Assembly (NCBI RefSeq): GCF_000383675.1
Contig: NZ_KB911825.1
Span: 1 to 64,000 of the forward strand
Length of the DNA: 64,000 nucleotides
Direction of reading: 5' to 3'
From: Terracoccus sp. 273MFTsu3.1
GTDB lineage: Bacteria > Actinomycetota > Actinomycetes > Actinomycetales > Dermatophilaceae
Under the pieces are notes generated by a model. It did not search any database. It was not told the origin of the DNA and saw nothing but the letters and a program-made list of their open reading frames with translations. Position numbers and translations under genes: made by a program. This document shows, piece after piece, positions 48,757 through 58,439 of the stretch (within the stretch, counting starts at the first letter, position 1; each line of letters begins with the position of its first letter).

Positions 48757-49818
48757 TCAGTCGACCACCGAGCGCCAGACCCGCGCGTGCCCCTCGGCGC
48801 TGGCCTCCCAGGTGAACCGGCGGGACCGCTCGAGACCGCGGCGTGCCATCGCCTCGACCTCGTCACCGCCCGCGAGGACGTCGAGGACACCGGCAGCGAT
48901 CCCGGCGCCGATGGGATCGACAAGGAGTCCGCCGTCGCCGACGACCTCGGGAAGGGACGACCGGTCGGCGGCGACGACGGGCACGCCCGTGGCCATGCCC
49001 TCGAGCGCCGGAAGGCCGAAGCCCTCGACGAGGGAGGGCACGACGACGACGGAGGCGGCGGCATACAGCCTCGGCAGCACGTCGTCGGAGACCCTGCCGA
49101 CGAGTCGCACGCCAGGCAGCGAACCGAAGAGCTCGGTCCGACGGGGATGGGGTGGCCCGGCCAGCACCAGCGTCACGTCGGGCCGCGCGGCACGGATCCG
49201 TGACCACGCGTCGGCCAGCGCCGCGAGGTTCTTGCGCTCGGACGCGCCACCGGCGGTGAGGACGTACGGTCCGTCGACCCCGAGCGCGGACAGTCCGTCG
49301 GCGCCGAGCGGCTCCGCGTCGAAGTAGCGCTCCTCGACCCCGTTCGGGACGACGACGGGGTCGACGAGCCCGAGGAGGTCGACCGCCTCGGACGCCGTGA
49401 AGGCCGACACGCAGACGACGGCAGCCGCCCGACGCAGCTCCTCCGCGGCGGCAGCCACGGGCGCGGACTCGTCGGCGTAGCGCCAGGCCACGACGTCGTG
49501 CAGCGTCACGACCTCACGGGGCGCCGGCGGCAGCTCGAGGTTCATCCGGTGCACGAGCCCACCACCGGCGTACGCGAGACGGCCGGCCGCCGCCCGCGCG
49601 CGCGGCGTCGCGCCACCGAGCCAGCCCATCGGCAGGCGCCGTGTCCCCGGGAGCGGAGACCTCAGCGAGCGCGCCACGACGTGCCGGACCTGCCAGACCT
49701 CGCCCGGCGCTGCCAGCGCGGCGAGGGCCGTGGGTGCGCGCGACACGACGTGCCGCTCGTAGGCCTGTGCACCCATCGGCACCGCGGTCGCGGTCGTGGC
49801 GATCGTGAGCCGGGGCAC
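48757..49818 (-). CDS. GT4-family glycosyltransferase
   Basis: GT-B glycosyltransferase (353 aa) of the mannosyltransferase B-like group: REVVTLHDVVAWRYADE, VCVSAFTASE, VVPNGVEERYF, VLTAGGASERKNLAAL and the donor loop PSLVEGFGLPALEGMATGVPVV. The N-terminus is short. GTG 49818 start. Divergent from the next GT gene, with which it shares a 115-bp intergenic region. Confidence 0.87.
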   Translation of the reverse strand: MPRLTIATTATAVPMGAQAYERHVVSRAPTALAALAAPGEVWQVRHVVARSLRSPLPGTRRLPMGWLGGATPRARAAAGRLAYAGGGLVHRMNLELPPAPREVVTLHDVVAWRYADESAPVAAAAEELRRAAAVVCVSAFTASEAVDLLGLVDPVVVPNGVEERYFDAEPLGADGLSALGVDGPYVLTAGGASERKNLAALADAWSRIRAARPDVTLVLAGPPHPRRTELFGSLPGVRLVGRVSDDVLPRLYAAASVVVVPSLVEGFGLPALEGMATGVPVVAADRSSLPEVVGDGGLLVDPIGAGIAAGVLDVLAGGDEVEAMARRGLERSRRFTWEASAEGHARVWRSVVD

Positions 49819-49933
49819 GCGGCATCCTCACTGTTCGGGCGGTGGTCAACTGCGGGACGGGTCCGCCCTCGCATCGTAGGGTGAGACCGCACGCGAGCCG
49901 GTGACCTCGCGGGACCGACCGAGAGGAGCCGCG

Positions 49934-51154
49934 ATGGAGGGTGCCGGTCGGCCGCGCGTCGCGCTCGTCACCTCGTCGTACCACCCGCACCTCGGTGGGG
50001 TGGAGGCGCACGTGCGCCACGTCGCACGCGAGCTCCGCAGCCGGGGCACCGACGTCGAGGTGTGGACCGTCGACCGCGGCGAGCACCTGGGCGTCACCGA
50101 GCTCGACGGCACCCTCGTGCGCCACCTGCCGACTCCCCTGCCGGCCCGCTCGGCGCGCGCCCTCGCGAGCTTCGGGCTCGCCGCTCCGCGCGCCTGGTAC
50201 GCGTGGCGCTCGGCCTTCCGCGCCTTCCGCCCGGACCTGCTCCACGTCCAGTGCTTCGGACCCAACGGGGTGTATGCCGCCGCGCTCGGCCGTCGCACCG
50301 GCACCCCTCTCGTGCTCTCGAGCCACGGCGAGACCTTCATGGACGACCACGACGCCTTCGGCACCTCGGCGCTGATGCGCGAGGGACTGCGCCGGACCGT
50401 CGGGGCCGCCGCCGTGACGACGGGATGCTCCGAGCAGGTGCTCGACGACCTGCGGGACCGGTTCGGCCTCGTCGGCGGAGAGGTCGTGCCCAACGGGGTC
50501 GGCCCCGTTCCGACGACGCCCGCGTCCGGCGCCCTGCCCGACGCGCTCGACCTCCCCGCGGGTCCGGTCGTCCTGGGGGTCGGTCGGCTCGAGTCGACGA
50601 AGGGCTTCGACCTGCTCGTCGAGGCGGTCGCGGCCATCGGTCCCGAGCTGTCGCCGACCCTCGTCATCGGCGGCGACGGGTCCCAGCGCGAGGCCCTGCG
50701 GGCGCTCGGCGCCCGCGTCGGGCTCGGCGACCGGCTCCGGCTCGTCGGCCCGCTCGACGAGTCCGCGGTCGACACGTGGATGCGCCGGGCCGACGTCGTC
50801 GTCATGCCGAGCCGCCGCGAGGCCTTCGGCATCGTCGCCCTCGAGGCGTGGCGCTCCGGGACGCCACTCGTCGCGACGAGCCTCGGAGGGCCTGCCTCGT
50901 TCGTCACCGACGGGGTCGACGGGGTCGTCGTCGACCCGGTCAACACCGGGGCCTTGGCCCGTGCGGTCGAGTCGCTGCTGCGCGACCCGCAGCGTCGGGC
51001 GGCCCTCGGCGCCGCGGGACAGGCCTCCGCGCGCCGCTACACGTGGCCCGTGGTGGCCGATGCGTATGCGTCGGTCCACGCGCAGGTCCTGGGGTCGGCG
51101 GACGCGCCGTCCCACCAAGCCCGGTCGAGCGGATCGGACCGCGCGAGGGGCTGA
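49934..51154 (+). CDS. GT4-family glycosyltransferase
   Basis: GT-B glycosyltransferase (406 aa). Starts VALVTSSYHPHLGGVEAHV, has LSSHGETFMDDHDAF, and donor motifs VLGVGRLESTKGFDLL and SRREAFGIVALEAWRSGTPLV (EX7E). ATG 49934 is chosen from the Shine-Dalgarno GAGAGGAG. The C-terminal 20 residues are Ser/Arg-rich. Convergent with the flippase gene. Confidence 0.87.
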   Translation: MEGAGRPRVALVTSSYHPHLGGVEAHVRHVARELRSRGTDVEVWTVDRGEHLGVTELDGTLVRHLPTPLPARSARALASFGLAAPRAWYAWRSAFRAFRPDLLHVQCFGPNGVYAAALGRRTGTPLVLSSHGETFMDDHDAFGTSALMREGLRRTVGAAAVTTGCSEQVLDDLRDRFGLVGGEVVPNGVGPVPTTPASGALPDALDLPAGPVVLGVGRLESTKGFDLLVEAVAAIGPELSPTLVIGGDGSQREALRALGARVGLGDRLRLVGPLDESAVDTWMRRADVVVMPSRREAFGIVALEAWRSGTPLVATSLGGPASFVTDGVDGVVVDPVNTGALARAVESLLRDPQRRAALGAAGQASARRYTWPVVADAYASVHAQVLGSADAPSHQARSSGSDRARG

Positions 51155-51166
51155 CCCGATCGACCG

Positions 51167-52858
51167 TCAGGGAGCGGCGGGCGCGTCGACGGCGCGGCCG
51201 GTGAGCAGTCCCAGCACCCACGGTCCGACCCGCCGTGCCGGGCGGGGCAGGGCCCGGATGATGGCGTCGGCGTCGGGCACCGTCAGGCCCGATCGGGTCA
51301 CCCGGAGGACGCCGACGTAGAGCGCCCCGCCGACGACGGCGACACCGACGGCCCGGAGCCACTCGTTGCCGGGTGCCACGTCGCCGGCGACCATGAGCCC
51401 ACCCGCCAGCGCCGCCCCGACGAAGCACGGCAGGGCGTCTCGCATCGCGAGCGAGACGGTGATGCCGAGACCGCGCAGCTCCGAGCGGGTGAGCAGCAGC
51501 AGGCTCGTCATCGAGCCGCCGACGTTGGCGATGACGGCGCCCCACACCCCGAGGGGTGGGATGAGGGCGAGGGCGAGCACGACGTCGACGACGAGCGCCA
51601 CCGACGTCGCCCTGAGCATCTCGCCGGCCGACAGTCGAGCCGACACGAAGGCTACGACCGGGCTGGCGACGGTGACGAAGCCCGCGGCCACGCCGAGCGC
51701 GACGACGACCGGACCGGCCTCGGCGAACTCCGGCCCGTAGAGCACGGGCACGAGGACCGCGAGGGGCACGACGGCCACCGCCTCGACGAGCCCCACGACC
51801 GTGGCCCCGGCGCGCAGCACGCGCCGGAAGGCCGGCCGTACGGCGTGCGCGTCGACCTCCATGAGACCCGAGATGGCCGGCACGAGCGGGCCGACGAAGG
51901 CCTGGGCCGGCGCGAAGACGTGACCGGCCAGGCCGAAGGCCAGGGCGAAGACGCCGACCGCGGCGGGGGCCGCGAGCCAGTTCATGAAGAAGATCTCGCT
52001 GCGCGACATGACGAGGCCGCCGATGACGCTGGCGAGGCCCACGGGCACGGCATACCGCCAGAAGCCGACCGGCATCCCGGTGGGCAGCACGGGTCGGAGC
52101 ACCGCACGGCGGTAGACGGCCGAGATCGGGACGAGGCAGAGCGCCACGGCCACCCCACTGACGATGAGACGCACGGTCCAGACCGCGTCGGGCGTCCGGG
52201 CCGCGAGCACGACGGCGACGACCGCGACCTGGGTGGCCAGCGACGTGACGAGCGCGATCTTGGCACCCTCCGCCGTCTTGTTCTCGATCGTCAGGCAGGC
52301 GACCGCCCCGTCGAGCGCCGCCGGGACGACGATGCCGAAGACGATCGCGATGACCATGGCGGTCGGGGGCACGTCGGCGAAGAGCAGGACGACGACCGAG
52401 AGCACCGGCATGACGACGAGGAGCCGGAAGCCCTGTGACTGCGACAGCAGCCTGGACACCGCGGCGGTGCGCCCAGCCGCGTGGGCCTTGGCGCCGAACT
52501 GGATGACGGCAGAACCGAACCCGGCCGTCAGCATCCGCGAGACGACCTCCATGAGCGCGGTGAGGAAGGCGAGCCGACCGTAGTCGGCGGCGCCGAGCAC
52601 CCGAGCCATGAGGAGGTTGACGAGGAAGGCGACGGGAATGGCGATGAAGGTGTGGATGACGGTCCAGACGGCGCCGCGCACGGCGCTCTCCTGCAGCCCC
52701 TCACGGCTCATCTGCCCGGCGGGCTGAGCCTCGAGGTCGTCGACCTGCCGGTCGGGCAGGAGCAGGTCGGCCTCCACGTCGGCGGCCGCCGACATGCCGT
52801 CGGGACGCGCGTCGGGGCGGCGGTCGGCACCGCCCTCGTCGGGTCGGTCACTCGCCAC
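51167..52858 (-). CDS. Wzx-like polysaccharide flippase
   Basis: Membrane protein (563 aa) of the MOP/polysaccharide transporter family with about 14 transmembrane helices after an acidic cytoplasmic N-terminus of about 60 residues, longer than usual. Early helices read ALWTVIHTFIAIPVAFLVNLL-like and LMARVLGAADYGRLAFL, a signature of oligosaccharide flippases. It would move undecaprenyl-PP-linked repeat units across the membrane for the Wzy-like enzyme. GTG 52858 overlaps the GT14 gene by 11 bp. Confidence 0.87.
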   Translation of the reverse strand: MASDRPDEGGADRRPDARPDGMSAAADVEADLLLPDRQVDDLEAQPAGQMSREGLQESAVRGAVWTVIHTFIAIPVAFLVNLLMARVLGAADYGRLAFLTALMEVVSRMLTAGFGSAVIQFGAKAHAAGRTAAVSRLLSQSQGFRLLVVMPVLSVVVLLFADVPPTAMVIAIVFGIVVPAALDGAVACLTIENKTAEGAKIALVTSLATQVAVVAVVLAARTPDAVWTVRLIVSGVAVALCLVPISAVYRRAVLRPVLPTGMPVGFWRYAVPVGLASVIGGLVMSRSEIFFMNWLAAPAAVGVFALAFGLAGHVFAPAQAFVGPLVPAISGLMEVDAHAVRPAFRRVLRAGATVVGLVEAVAVVPLAVLVPVLYGPEFAEAGPVVVALGVAAGFVTVASPVVAFVSARLSAGEMLRATSVALVVDVVLALALIPPLGVWGAVIANVGGSMTSLLLLTRSELRGLGITVSLAMRDALPCFVGAALAGGLMVAGDVAPGNEWLRAVGVAVVGGALYVGVLRVTRSGLTVPDADAIIRALPRPARRVGPWVLGLLTGRAVDAPAAP

Positions 52859-53795
52859 GGTCGACCCCGTTGACCCGGTCGAGGGCGTCCATCAGCTCTG
52901 CGCTGCGCACCGTGTGGACCTTACGGCAGAAGGGTGAGCCGGAGGCCCGGATCGCGTCGAGGTCCCCCAGCTCGAAGGTCCGCGTCGCGTCGTCCTCCGG
53001 CACCCACACGGAGTAGGACACCGGGCTCGCGACCGTCGGCGGCCGGTGCCGCGCCAGCACCGTCTGCAGCGCCGACTCGTCGGGGATGACCGATCGCTCG
53101 TAGAGACGGCGCAGCGGGGTGCCGTCCTCGAGCTCGCGGAGCACGAGGTCGAGGTGCTCCCGGTCGACGGCGAGCCACTGGGAGCCGAGGTGGATCGCGG
53201 AGGGACCGGACGGCATACGACCGCGGATGCCGACGTGGGCCCCGCGCCCCCGAGCGACGAGGCGCAGGGACAGGAGGGGCTCGGTGCGGTGGGCGAGGGC
53301 CCACAGCGCCCGCCCGGGCAGACGTCCCGAGCGCAGCGTGCCGTCGAGTGCGCCCACGGGGTACCACCGGTGGGTGTAGCGGGTGCGCTCGTCGTCACCG
53401 GCGCCGTGGCGGCTCCCCCAGGCCGGGGCGTACGCGAGCTCGCGAGCCGTGCCCTGCCACCCTCCCGCAGCGACCAGCTCGTCCTCCCAGGCCGCGAGCG
53501 GCCGCACCGGGTAGCACTGGCCCGAGACGAGCACGAGCAGGTCGGGGTCGACCGTGTCCCGGGCCTCCCGCATCGCCTCCAGCGTCACCTCGACGAGGTC
53601 CCACGACCCCCAGTCGGTGGGCCGGCCGTGGCTGCGGACGTGGACCCGATCGTCGTCGATGACGGGCGCCGGCGTGCGTCGTGCGTCGTGCGTGACGAAC
53701 ACCGAGGCCTCGGGGCTCGACCGCAGGATGGCGTGCACGAGCCGGGTGACCTGGTCGGCCTCGGTGTGGCTGAGGACGACGTATGCCGTGGGCAC
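52848..53795 (-). CDS. GT14-like (core-2/I-branching type) glycosyltransferase
   Basis: A 315-aa protein matching the Branch family (beta-1,6-GlcNAc-transferase-like GT14): AYVVLSHTEADQV at the start, LLVLVSGQCYPVRP, then IHLGSQWLAVDREHLDLVL, SVIPDESALQTVL and GSPFCRKV near the end. Bacterial members add branching sugars (GlcNAc or xylose) to surface glycans. GTG 53795 overlaps a GTATGCC motif copy. It sits between the GT2 gene and the flippase. Confidence 0.82.
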   Translation of the reverse strand: MPTAYVVLSHTEADQVTRLVHAILRSSPEASVFVTHDARRTPAPVIDDDRVHVRSHGRPTDWGSWDLVEVTLEAMREARDTVDPDLLVLVSGQCYPVRPLAAWEDELVAAGGWQGTARELAYAPAWGSRHGAGDDERTRYTHRWYPVGALDGTLRSGRLPGRALWALAHRTEPLLSLRLVARGRGAHVGIRGRMPSGPSAIHLGSQWLAVDREHLDLVLRELEDGTPLRRLYERSVIPDESALQTVLARHRPPTVASPVSYSVWVPEDDATRTFELGDLDAIRASGSPFCRKVHTVRSAELMDALDRVNGVDRGE

Positions 53796-53798
53796 CGC

Positions 53799-54773
53799 TC
53801 AGGCCCGGGCCGTATGCCGGTCGCCGAAGCGGGTGCGGACGGCCGCGGTCGTGCCGGCGGCGAGGCCACCGAGGGCGGCCGAGGCGTGGAGCGCGCGGCC
53901 ACCGATGGTGCGGACGCGCTCGCGCGGGGTGCGGTCCGCGTCGACCGCGGCCTTCGCGGCGTCGACGGCGTTGCCCCCGACCTCCTTGAGGGCGGTGCCG
54001 TAGAAGCGGCGCAGGATCGGGGCACCCATGCCGAACGTGTGCGACAGGAGCACGACGTGGTTGCGGTGGCCGTAGAAGGTGTAGCGCACGTCGAAGCGGC
54101 GCCCTCGGGTGTAGGGCGCCGCCACGTGCTCGACGAGGGCCGTCGGCGTGTAGACGATGCGATGACCGGCCCGCCCGAGGCGCAGCATGATGTCGCTCTC
54201 CTCGCGCAGGCAGGTGCCGGGGAAGAGGTCGACGATGCCGCCGATCTGGTCGAGCGCGGAGCGGCGCACCGACATGTTGGCGCCGAGGACGTGGTCGACG
54301 TCGAGGTCGCGGCCGGTGTCGGCGGCGAAGTTGCCGGTCAGCGTGCCGTCGGGAAGGAGGCGTCCGACGGCGTCGAGCCCCTCGTGCTCCTCGCCGGGGC
54401 GGCCGTTGCTCGCGCGACCGCCCACGGCGCCGACGGCCGGGTCGGCATAGCGGGCCACGATGTTCTCGAGCCAGTCGGGCTCGGCATAGGCGTCGTCGTC
54501 GACGAAGGCGATGATGTCGGACCGCGTCTCGGCGACACCGATGGCGCGCGAGGTGGCCAAGGTGCCCGGGCCGGCGTCGTTGCGGATGTAGCGCACGCCC
54601 GGGAAGTCGGCGACGACGTCAGCGGTCAGGCGGTGCGGCGACGAGTCGACGACGACCACCTCGTCCGGCGTGAGCGTCTGGCGACCGAGGTGCTCGAGGC
54701 AGATCCGCACGTTGTCCGGGCGGTTGAAGGTCGCGACGACGACGTCGACCGACGGGGACGGGGCGTCTGGCAT
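53799..54773 (-). CDS. GT2-family glycosyltransferase
   Basis: GT-A glycosyltransferase (324 aa). VDVVVATFNRPDNVRICL, VVVDSSPHRL, GPGTLATSRAIGV, and the DxD motif in IIAFVDDDAYAEPDW. LGANMSVRRSALDQIGG and REESDIMLRL (ED-like base) follow. A C-terminal helical region of 80 residues may associate with the membrane. ATG 54773; GATACT on the minus strand 6 nt upstream suggests a leaderless mRNA. It heads the leftward GT2-GT14-wzx group. Confidence 0.88.
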   Translation of the reverse strand: MPDAPSPSVDVVVATFNRPDNVRICLEHLGRQTLTPDEVVVVDSSPHRLTADVVADFPGVRYIRNDAGPGTLATSRAIGVAETRSDIIAFVDDDAYAEPDWLENIVARYADPAVGAVGGRASNGRPGEEHEGLDAVGRLLPDGTLTGNFAADTGRDLDVDHVLGANMSVRRSALDQIGGIVDLFPGTCLREESDIMLRLGRAGHRIVYTPTALVEHVAAPYTRGRRFDVRYTFYGHRNHVVLLSHTFGMGAPILRRFYGTALKEVGGNAVDAAKAAVDADRTPRERVRTIGGRALHASAALGGLAAGTTAAVRTRFGDRHTARA

Positions 54774-54859
54774 GGCAGGAGTATCGCATCGGATCGGAAC
54801 GGGCGTGGGAGACCGGGAAATCCCGGTTCCCTCCTGTTTGCACCGCTCGTCGGGGTGCG

Positions 54860-55975
54860 TCAGCCGTTCCAGCCCGCGTCGCGGAGCGCCGACCCGAGCA
54901 GGTCCGCGGACGCGTCCCACGTGTAGCGGGAGGCGTTGCGCCGACCGGCCTCGACGAGGGCCGCGCGCCGGGCCGGGTCGGCGACGAGCGCGCGGACGGC
55001 GTCGACGAGCTCGGCCGGGCGGTCAGGGTCGCACAGCACGGCGCCGTCGCCGGCCACCTCCGGCAGCGGCCCGGTGCGCAGCGCGACGACCGGGCACCCG
55101 AGCCGCTGCGCCTCGACGACGGGGATGCCGAAGCCCTCGTAGACGGACGGGAAGACGAGGGCGGTGGCCCGGCCGTAGAGCCAGGCGAGCTCCTCGTCGG
55201 TGAGGCGGCCGGCGAACGTCGCCCGGGACCAGCGGGCCGTGCCCGCGTCGGCGAAGACGCGGACGTCCCCGCGGGCGCCGACGACGACGGAGCGGATGCC
55301 GGCGGCCTCGAGCGCGTCGAGCGCCGGCCCGAGGTTCTTGTGCCGGGCGAACGTGCCGACGCAGAGCACCCAGGGCTCGTCCGCCGGGACCGGCCGGTCG
55401 AGACGCGGGCGCTCGGCCGAGAGGCGGTCGACGTGGTCGCAGCCGTTGGGCACGACGCTGACGCGGGAGGGGTCGGTGCCGAGCACGGCACGCAGCTCCG
55501 CCGCGCTGAAGTGCGACACCGTGAGGACCCGGGTGGCCCGACGGGCCAGGACGCGGTACATCGAGCGGTACCACGCGCGGAACGCACGGCTGTAGGTCTC
55601 GGGGTGGCGGAAGACCGAGACGTCGTGGAGCGTGGCCACCTGCCGTCGCGCCCCGACCGGAGCCGGGCCGCCGAGACTGAGCAGCAGGTCCCGGCGGGCG
55701 AGCCAGGGCAGGACGAGCTGCTCGAAGACCTGCCCGCTCGCCCGCGACTCGCGCACCCGCGCGGCGCCGGCGACGGCGTCGGGCACCACGGTTCCCTTCG
55801 GCACGTGGACGACGACCCGCCCCGGGTTCCGGGTGACGAGGCGCGTCGTCAGCTCGAGGGCGTAGCGCTGCGTCCCCGTGGTCGCCTGGGACAGGAACCG
55901 CCCGTCGACGGCGAGGCCGCGGCCCTCGATCTCCCCGCGGCGACCGGGGCGATGGCCCACACTGACTCTCGGCAC
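54860..55975 (-). CDS. GT4-family glycosyltransferase
   Basis: GT-B glycosyltransferase (371 aa) of the mannosyltransferase-B/WbaZ-like type. VDGRFLSQATTGTQRYALEL, VATLHDVSVFRHPETYS, VLTVSHFSAAEL, SVVPNGCDHV, VLCVGTFARHKNLGP, and the donor loop PSVYEGFGIPVVEAQRLGCPVV. GTG 55975 start; on the minus strand TACATT (55983-55988) ends 7 nt upstream, so probably leaderless. Divergent from the next GT gene by 41 bp. Confidence 0.88.
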   Translation of the reverse strand: MPRVSVGHRPGRRGEIEGRGLAVDGRFLSQATTGTQRYALELTTRLVTRNPGRVVVHVPKGTVVPDAVAGAARVRESRASGQVFEQLVLPWLARRDLLLSLGGPAPVGARRQVATLHDVSVFRHPETYSRAFRAWYRSMYRVLARRATRVLTVSHFSAAELRAVLGTDPSRVSVVPNGCDHVDRLSAERPRLDRPVPADEPWVLCVGTFARHKNLGPALDALEAAGIRSVVVGARGDVRVFADAGTARWSRATFAGRLTDEELAWLYGRATALVFPSVYEGFGIPVVEAQRLGCPVVALRTGPLPEVAGDGAVLCDPDRPAELVDAVRALVADPARRAALVEAGRRNASRYTWDASADLLGSALRDAGWNG

Positions 55976-56016
55976 CTGCCCGAATGTAGCCGCCCATCGC
56001 GAACTGATCGGACACC

Positions 56017-57126
56017 ATGACGGATCGACCGCGCGTCGCCATCGCGCACGACTACCTGACGCAGCGCGGCGGCGCCGAGCGGGTCGTCCTCGCCCTGCAC
56101 CGGGCCTTCCCGGACGCGACGATCCACACGACGCTCTACGACCCCGACGGCACCTACCCGGAGTTCCGCGACGCCGACGTCGTCGTCTCCCCCATCGACC
56201 GCCTCGGCCCGCTGCGCCGCGACCATCGCTCGGCGCTCCCCCTGCTCCCGTATGCCGTCTCGCGCCTTCGCGTGGACGCCGACGTCGTCGTCGCGTCGAG
56301 CTCGGGCTGGGCCCACGGTGTGCCGACGACAGGCCACAAGCTCGTCTACTGCCACGCGCCGGCCCGCTGGCTCTACCAGGCCGACGCCTACCTCGGCGAC
56401 GACGCCGGCCGCACCGTCAAGGCGCGGGCGCTGGGACTCCTCGGCGGATGGCTGCGCCGCTGGGACCGTCGCGCCGCGGCGTCCGCCGACCGGTACCTCG
56501 CGAACTCGACGGTGGTCCGGGAGCGCATCGCGGCGGCCTACGGCATCGAGGCGGACGTGCTGCCCCCGCCCTACGGCATCGACCCGGCCGACCCGCGGCG
56601 GCCACTGGCCGCGCTCGAGGACTGGGCCGACGACGGCTACCTCCTGCTCGTGTCGCGGCTGCTGCCCTACAAGAACGTCGACGTCGCGGTGGAGGCCGTG
56701 CGCGGCCTGCCCGAGCGGCTCGTCGTCGTCGGCTCCGGGCCCCTCGAGGCCCGGCTGCGGTCGCAGGCCCCCGACAACGTCCGCATCGTCACCGACCTGA
56801 CCGACGCGGAGCTGCGGTGGACCTACGCGCACGCCCGCACCCTGCTCGCCCCGAGCCTCGAGGACTTCGGGCTCACGCCGCTCGAGGCGGCGGCCTTCGG
56901 GGTGCCCACCCTGGCCCTGCACGCCGGCGGCTACCTCGACACCGTCGACGAGAAAGTCAACGGGACCTTCTTCGAGGAGCCGACGCCGGCGGCCGTCCGT
57001 GCCGCCGTCGTCGCCGGGCGCGACCGCGCGTGGGACGCCGCGGCGATCCGGACGCACGCGGAGCACTTCTCCGAGGCGCATTTCCGCGAACGCATCCGCG
57101 CGGAGGTCGACCGCTTCCTAGAATGA
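56017..57126 (+). CDS. GT4-family glycosyltransferase (mannosyltransferase WbaZ-like)
   Basis: GT-B glycosyltransferase (369 aa). RVAIAHDYLTQRGGAERVV is the classic opening of this mannosyl/rhamnosyltransferase group; also YCHAPARWLY, YLANSTVVRERI, LLLVSRLLPYKNVDVAV and PSLEDFGLTPLEAAAFGVP. GDP-mannose from manC is a reasonable donor, but dTDP-rhamnose made by the rml genes at 62 kb is another. Followed 57 bp later by the acyltransferase. Confidence 0.88.
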   Translation: MTDRPRVAIAHDYLTQRGGAERVVLALHRAFPDATIHTTLYDPDGTYPEFRDADVVVSPIDRLGPLRRDHRSALPLLPYAVSRLRVDADVVVASSSGWAHGVPTTGHKLVYCHAPARWLYQADAYLGDDAGRTVKARALGLLGGWLRRWDRRAAASADRYLANSTVVRERIAAAYGIEADVLPPPYGIDPADPRRPLAALEDWADDGYLLLVSRLLPYKNVDVAVEAVRGLPERLVVVGSGPLEARLRSQAPDNVRIVTDLTDAELRWTYAHARTLLAPSLEDFGLTPLEAAAFGVPTLALHAGGYLDTVDEKVNGTFFEEPTPAAVRAAVVAGRDRAWDAAAIRTHAEHFSEAHFRERIRAEVDRFLE

Positions 57127-57182
57127 CGCCGGGGCGAGGACACGGGGGCGTGGTCCGAGGTCCGCCACACCCGAGGGGGACC

Positions 57183-58439
57183 ATGGACGACACGAGCGCG
57201 TCGACGCCAGCGACGGCGCCGCAGACGGCGGCACCGACGGCGACACCGACGACACCGCATGCGGCAGCACCGGCCGCTCCCGTCGTGACGCGCCGCCTCG
57301 CCTACGTCGACACCCTGCGCGGCTTCGCCGCCCTCTGGGTCTTCCTGCTCCACGTCCACGGCTACTGGCTCGACAACGTGCGCCCGCCCAAGCTGTCGGG
57401 CGACGGGGTGCTCGTGCGAGCCATGGGCTTCGGCGGCGCGGGCGTCGACATCTTCATCGTCCTCTCCGGCTTCTGCCTCACCCTCCCGCTCATCCGCGAC
57501 GGCCGGGTCCGTGAGCTCGCGCCGCGCCGCTTCTTCCGTCGCCGCGCCTACCGGCTGCTGCCCGCCTACTACGCCGCCGTCGTCCTCGTCATGGCGCTCG
57601 AGCTCGTGCCGGTCCTGCGCGAACGGCTCGTGAGCCGTGACCTGACACCCGTCGACGCCGTGACCCACCTGACCCTGACGTTCCCCCTCTTCGGCGACAC
57701 CCTCGCGGCCGTCAACGGCTCGCTGTGGTCCATCTCGCTCGAGGCGACCCTCTATCTCGGCTTCCCGCTGCTGCTCCTCATCCACCGCCGGTGGGGCCTG
57801 CGCGGCGTCATGGGGACGACGCTCACCGTGGCCCTCGTGTGGGCCGCCTTCGGCCTCTGGTGGGCCGGGCAGCCCCATCCGGGTGGCGTGCTCCCGCAGA
57901 CCGACAAGCTCTTTCCCGCCCGGTGGTTCCAGTTCGCCCTCGGCATGTGGGCCGCGACGCTCGTCCGCTCGCCGCGCCCGCGACACACGCCACGCGCGTG
58001 CCTCGCCCTGCCCGTCGCGCTCGCCGTCGGACTGACGGGGTATGCCGCGGGCTGGGCTCCCGTGAGCGCCCTCGGCTTCGGCGTCGTCGCCCTCTGCCTG
58101 CTCGTCGTGCTCGCCCGCGTGCCGGGCCGCGTCTTCGAGGCGGGGCCGCTGCGCTGGCTCACGGCGCTCGGGGTCATCTCCTACAGCTTCTACCTCCTGC
58201 ACCAGCCCGTGCTGCTCCTCGCGTCGGACCTGGCGCGGCCGGCCGAATGGGGCATCGTCCCGACGACGGTGGTGGCGCTCGCGGTCGCCGGCACGGCGAC
58301 GGTCCTCCTCGCGTCGGTCTTCTACCACCTCGTCGAGAAGCCCTTCCTCGTGCGCGGCAGCATGCGCAGCGTCGTCAGGGAGGCCCCGCCCACGAGACCG
58401 GCGGACTCCGGGGCCACCTCGTCCGAACCGGTCAGCTGA
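57183..58439 (+). CDS. acyltransferase 3 family O-acyltransferase
   Basis: Integral membrane acyltransferase (418 aa, about ten helices) with RRLAYVDTLRGFAALWVFLLH (His/Asp catalytic start) and IFIVLSGFCLTLP, followed by RRFFRRRAYRLLPAYY. Such proteins O-acetylate or otherwise acylate exopolysaccharides. ATG 57183 has GAGGGGGA upstream; the first 35 residues are Ala/Thr/Pro-rich and low complexity. Its end overlaps the convergent membrane protein gene by 8 bp. Confidence 0.9.
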   Translation: MDDTSASTPATAPQTAAPTATPTTPHAAAPAAPVVTRRLAYVDTLRGFAALWVFLLHVHGYWLDNVRPPKLSGDGVLVRAMGFGGAGVDIFIVLSGFCLTLPLIRDGRVRELAPRRFFRRRAYRLLPAYYAAVVLVMALELVPVLRERLVSRDLTPVDAVTHLTLTFPLFGDTLAAVNGSLWSISLEATLYLGFPLLLLIHRRWGLRGVMGTTLTVALVWAAFGLWWAGQPHPGGVLPQTDKLFPARWFQFALGMWAATLVRSPRPRHTPRACLALPVALAVGLTGYAAGWAPVSALGFGVVALCLLVVLARVPGRVFEAGPLRWLTALGVISYSFYLLHQPVLLLASDLARPAEWGIVPTTVVALAVAGTATVLLASVFYHLVEKPFLVRGSMRSVVREAPPTRPADSGATSSEPVS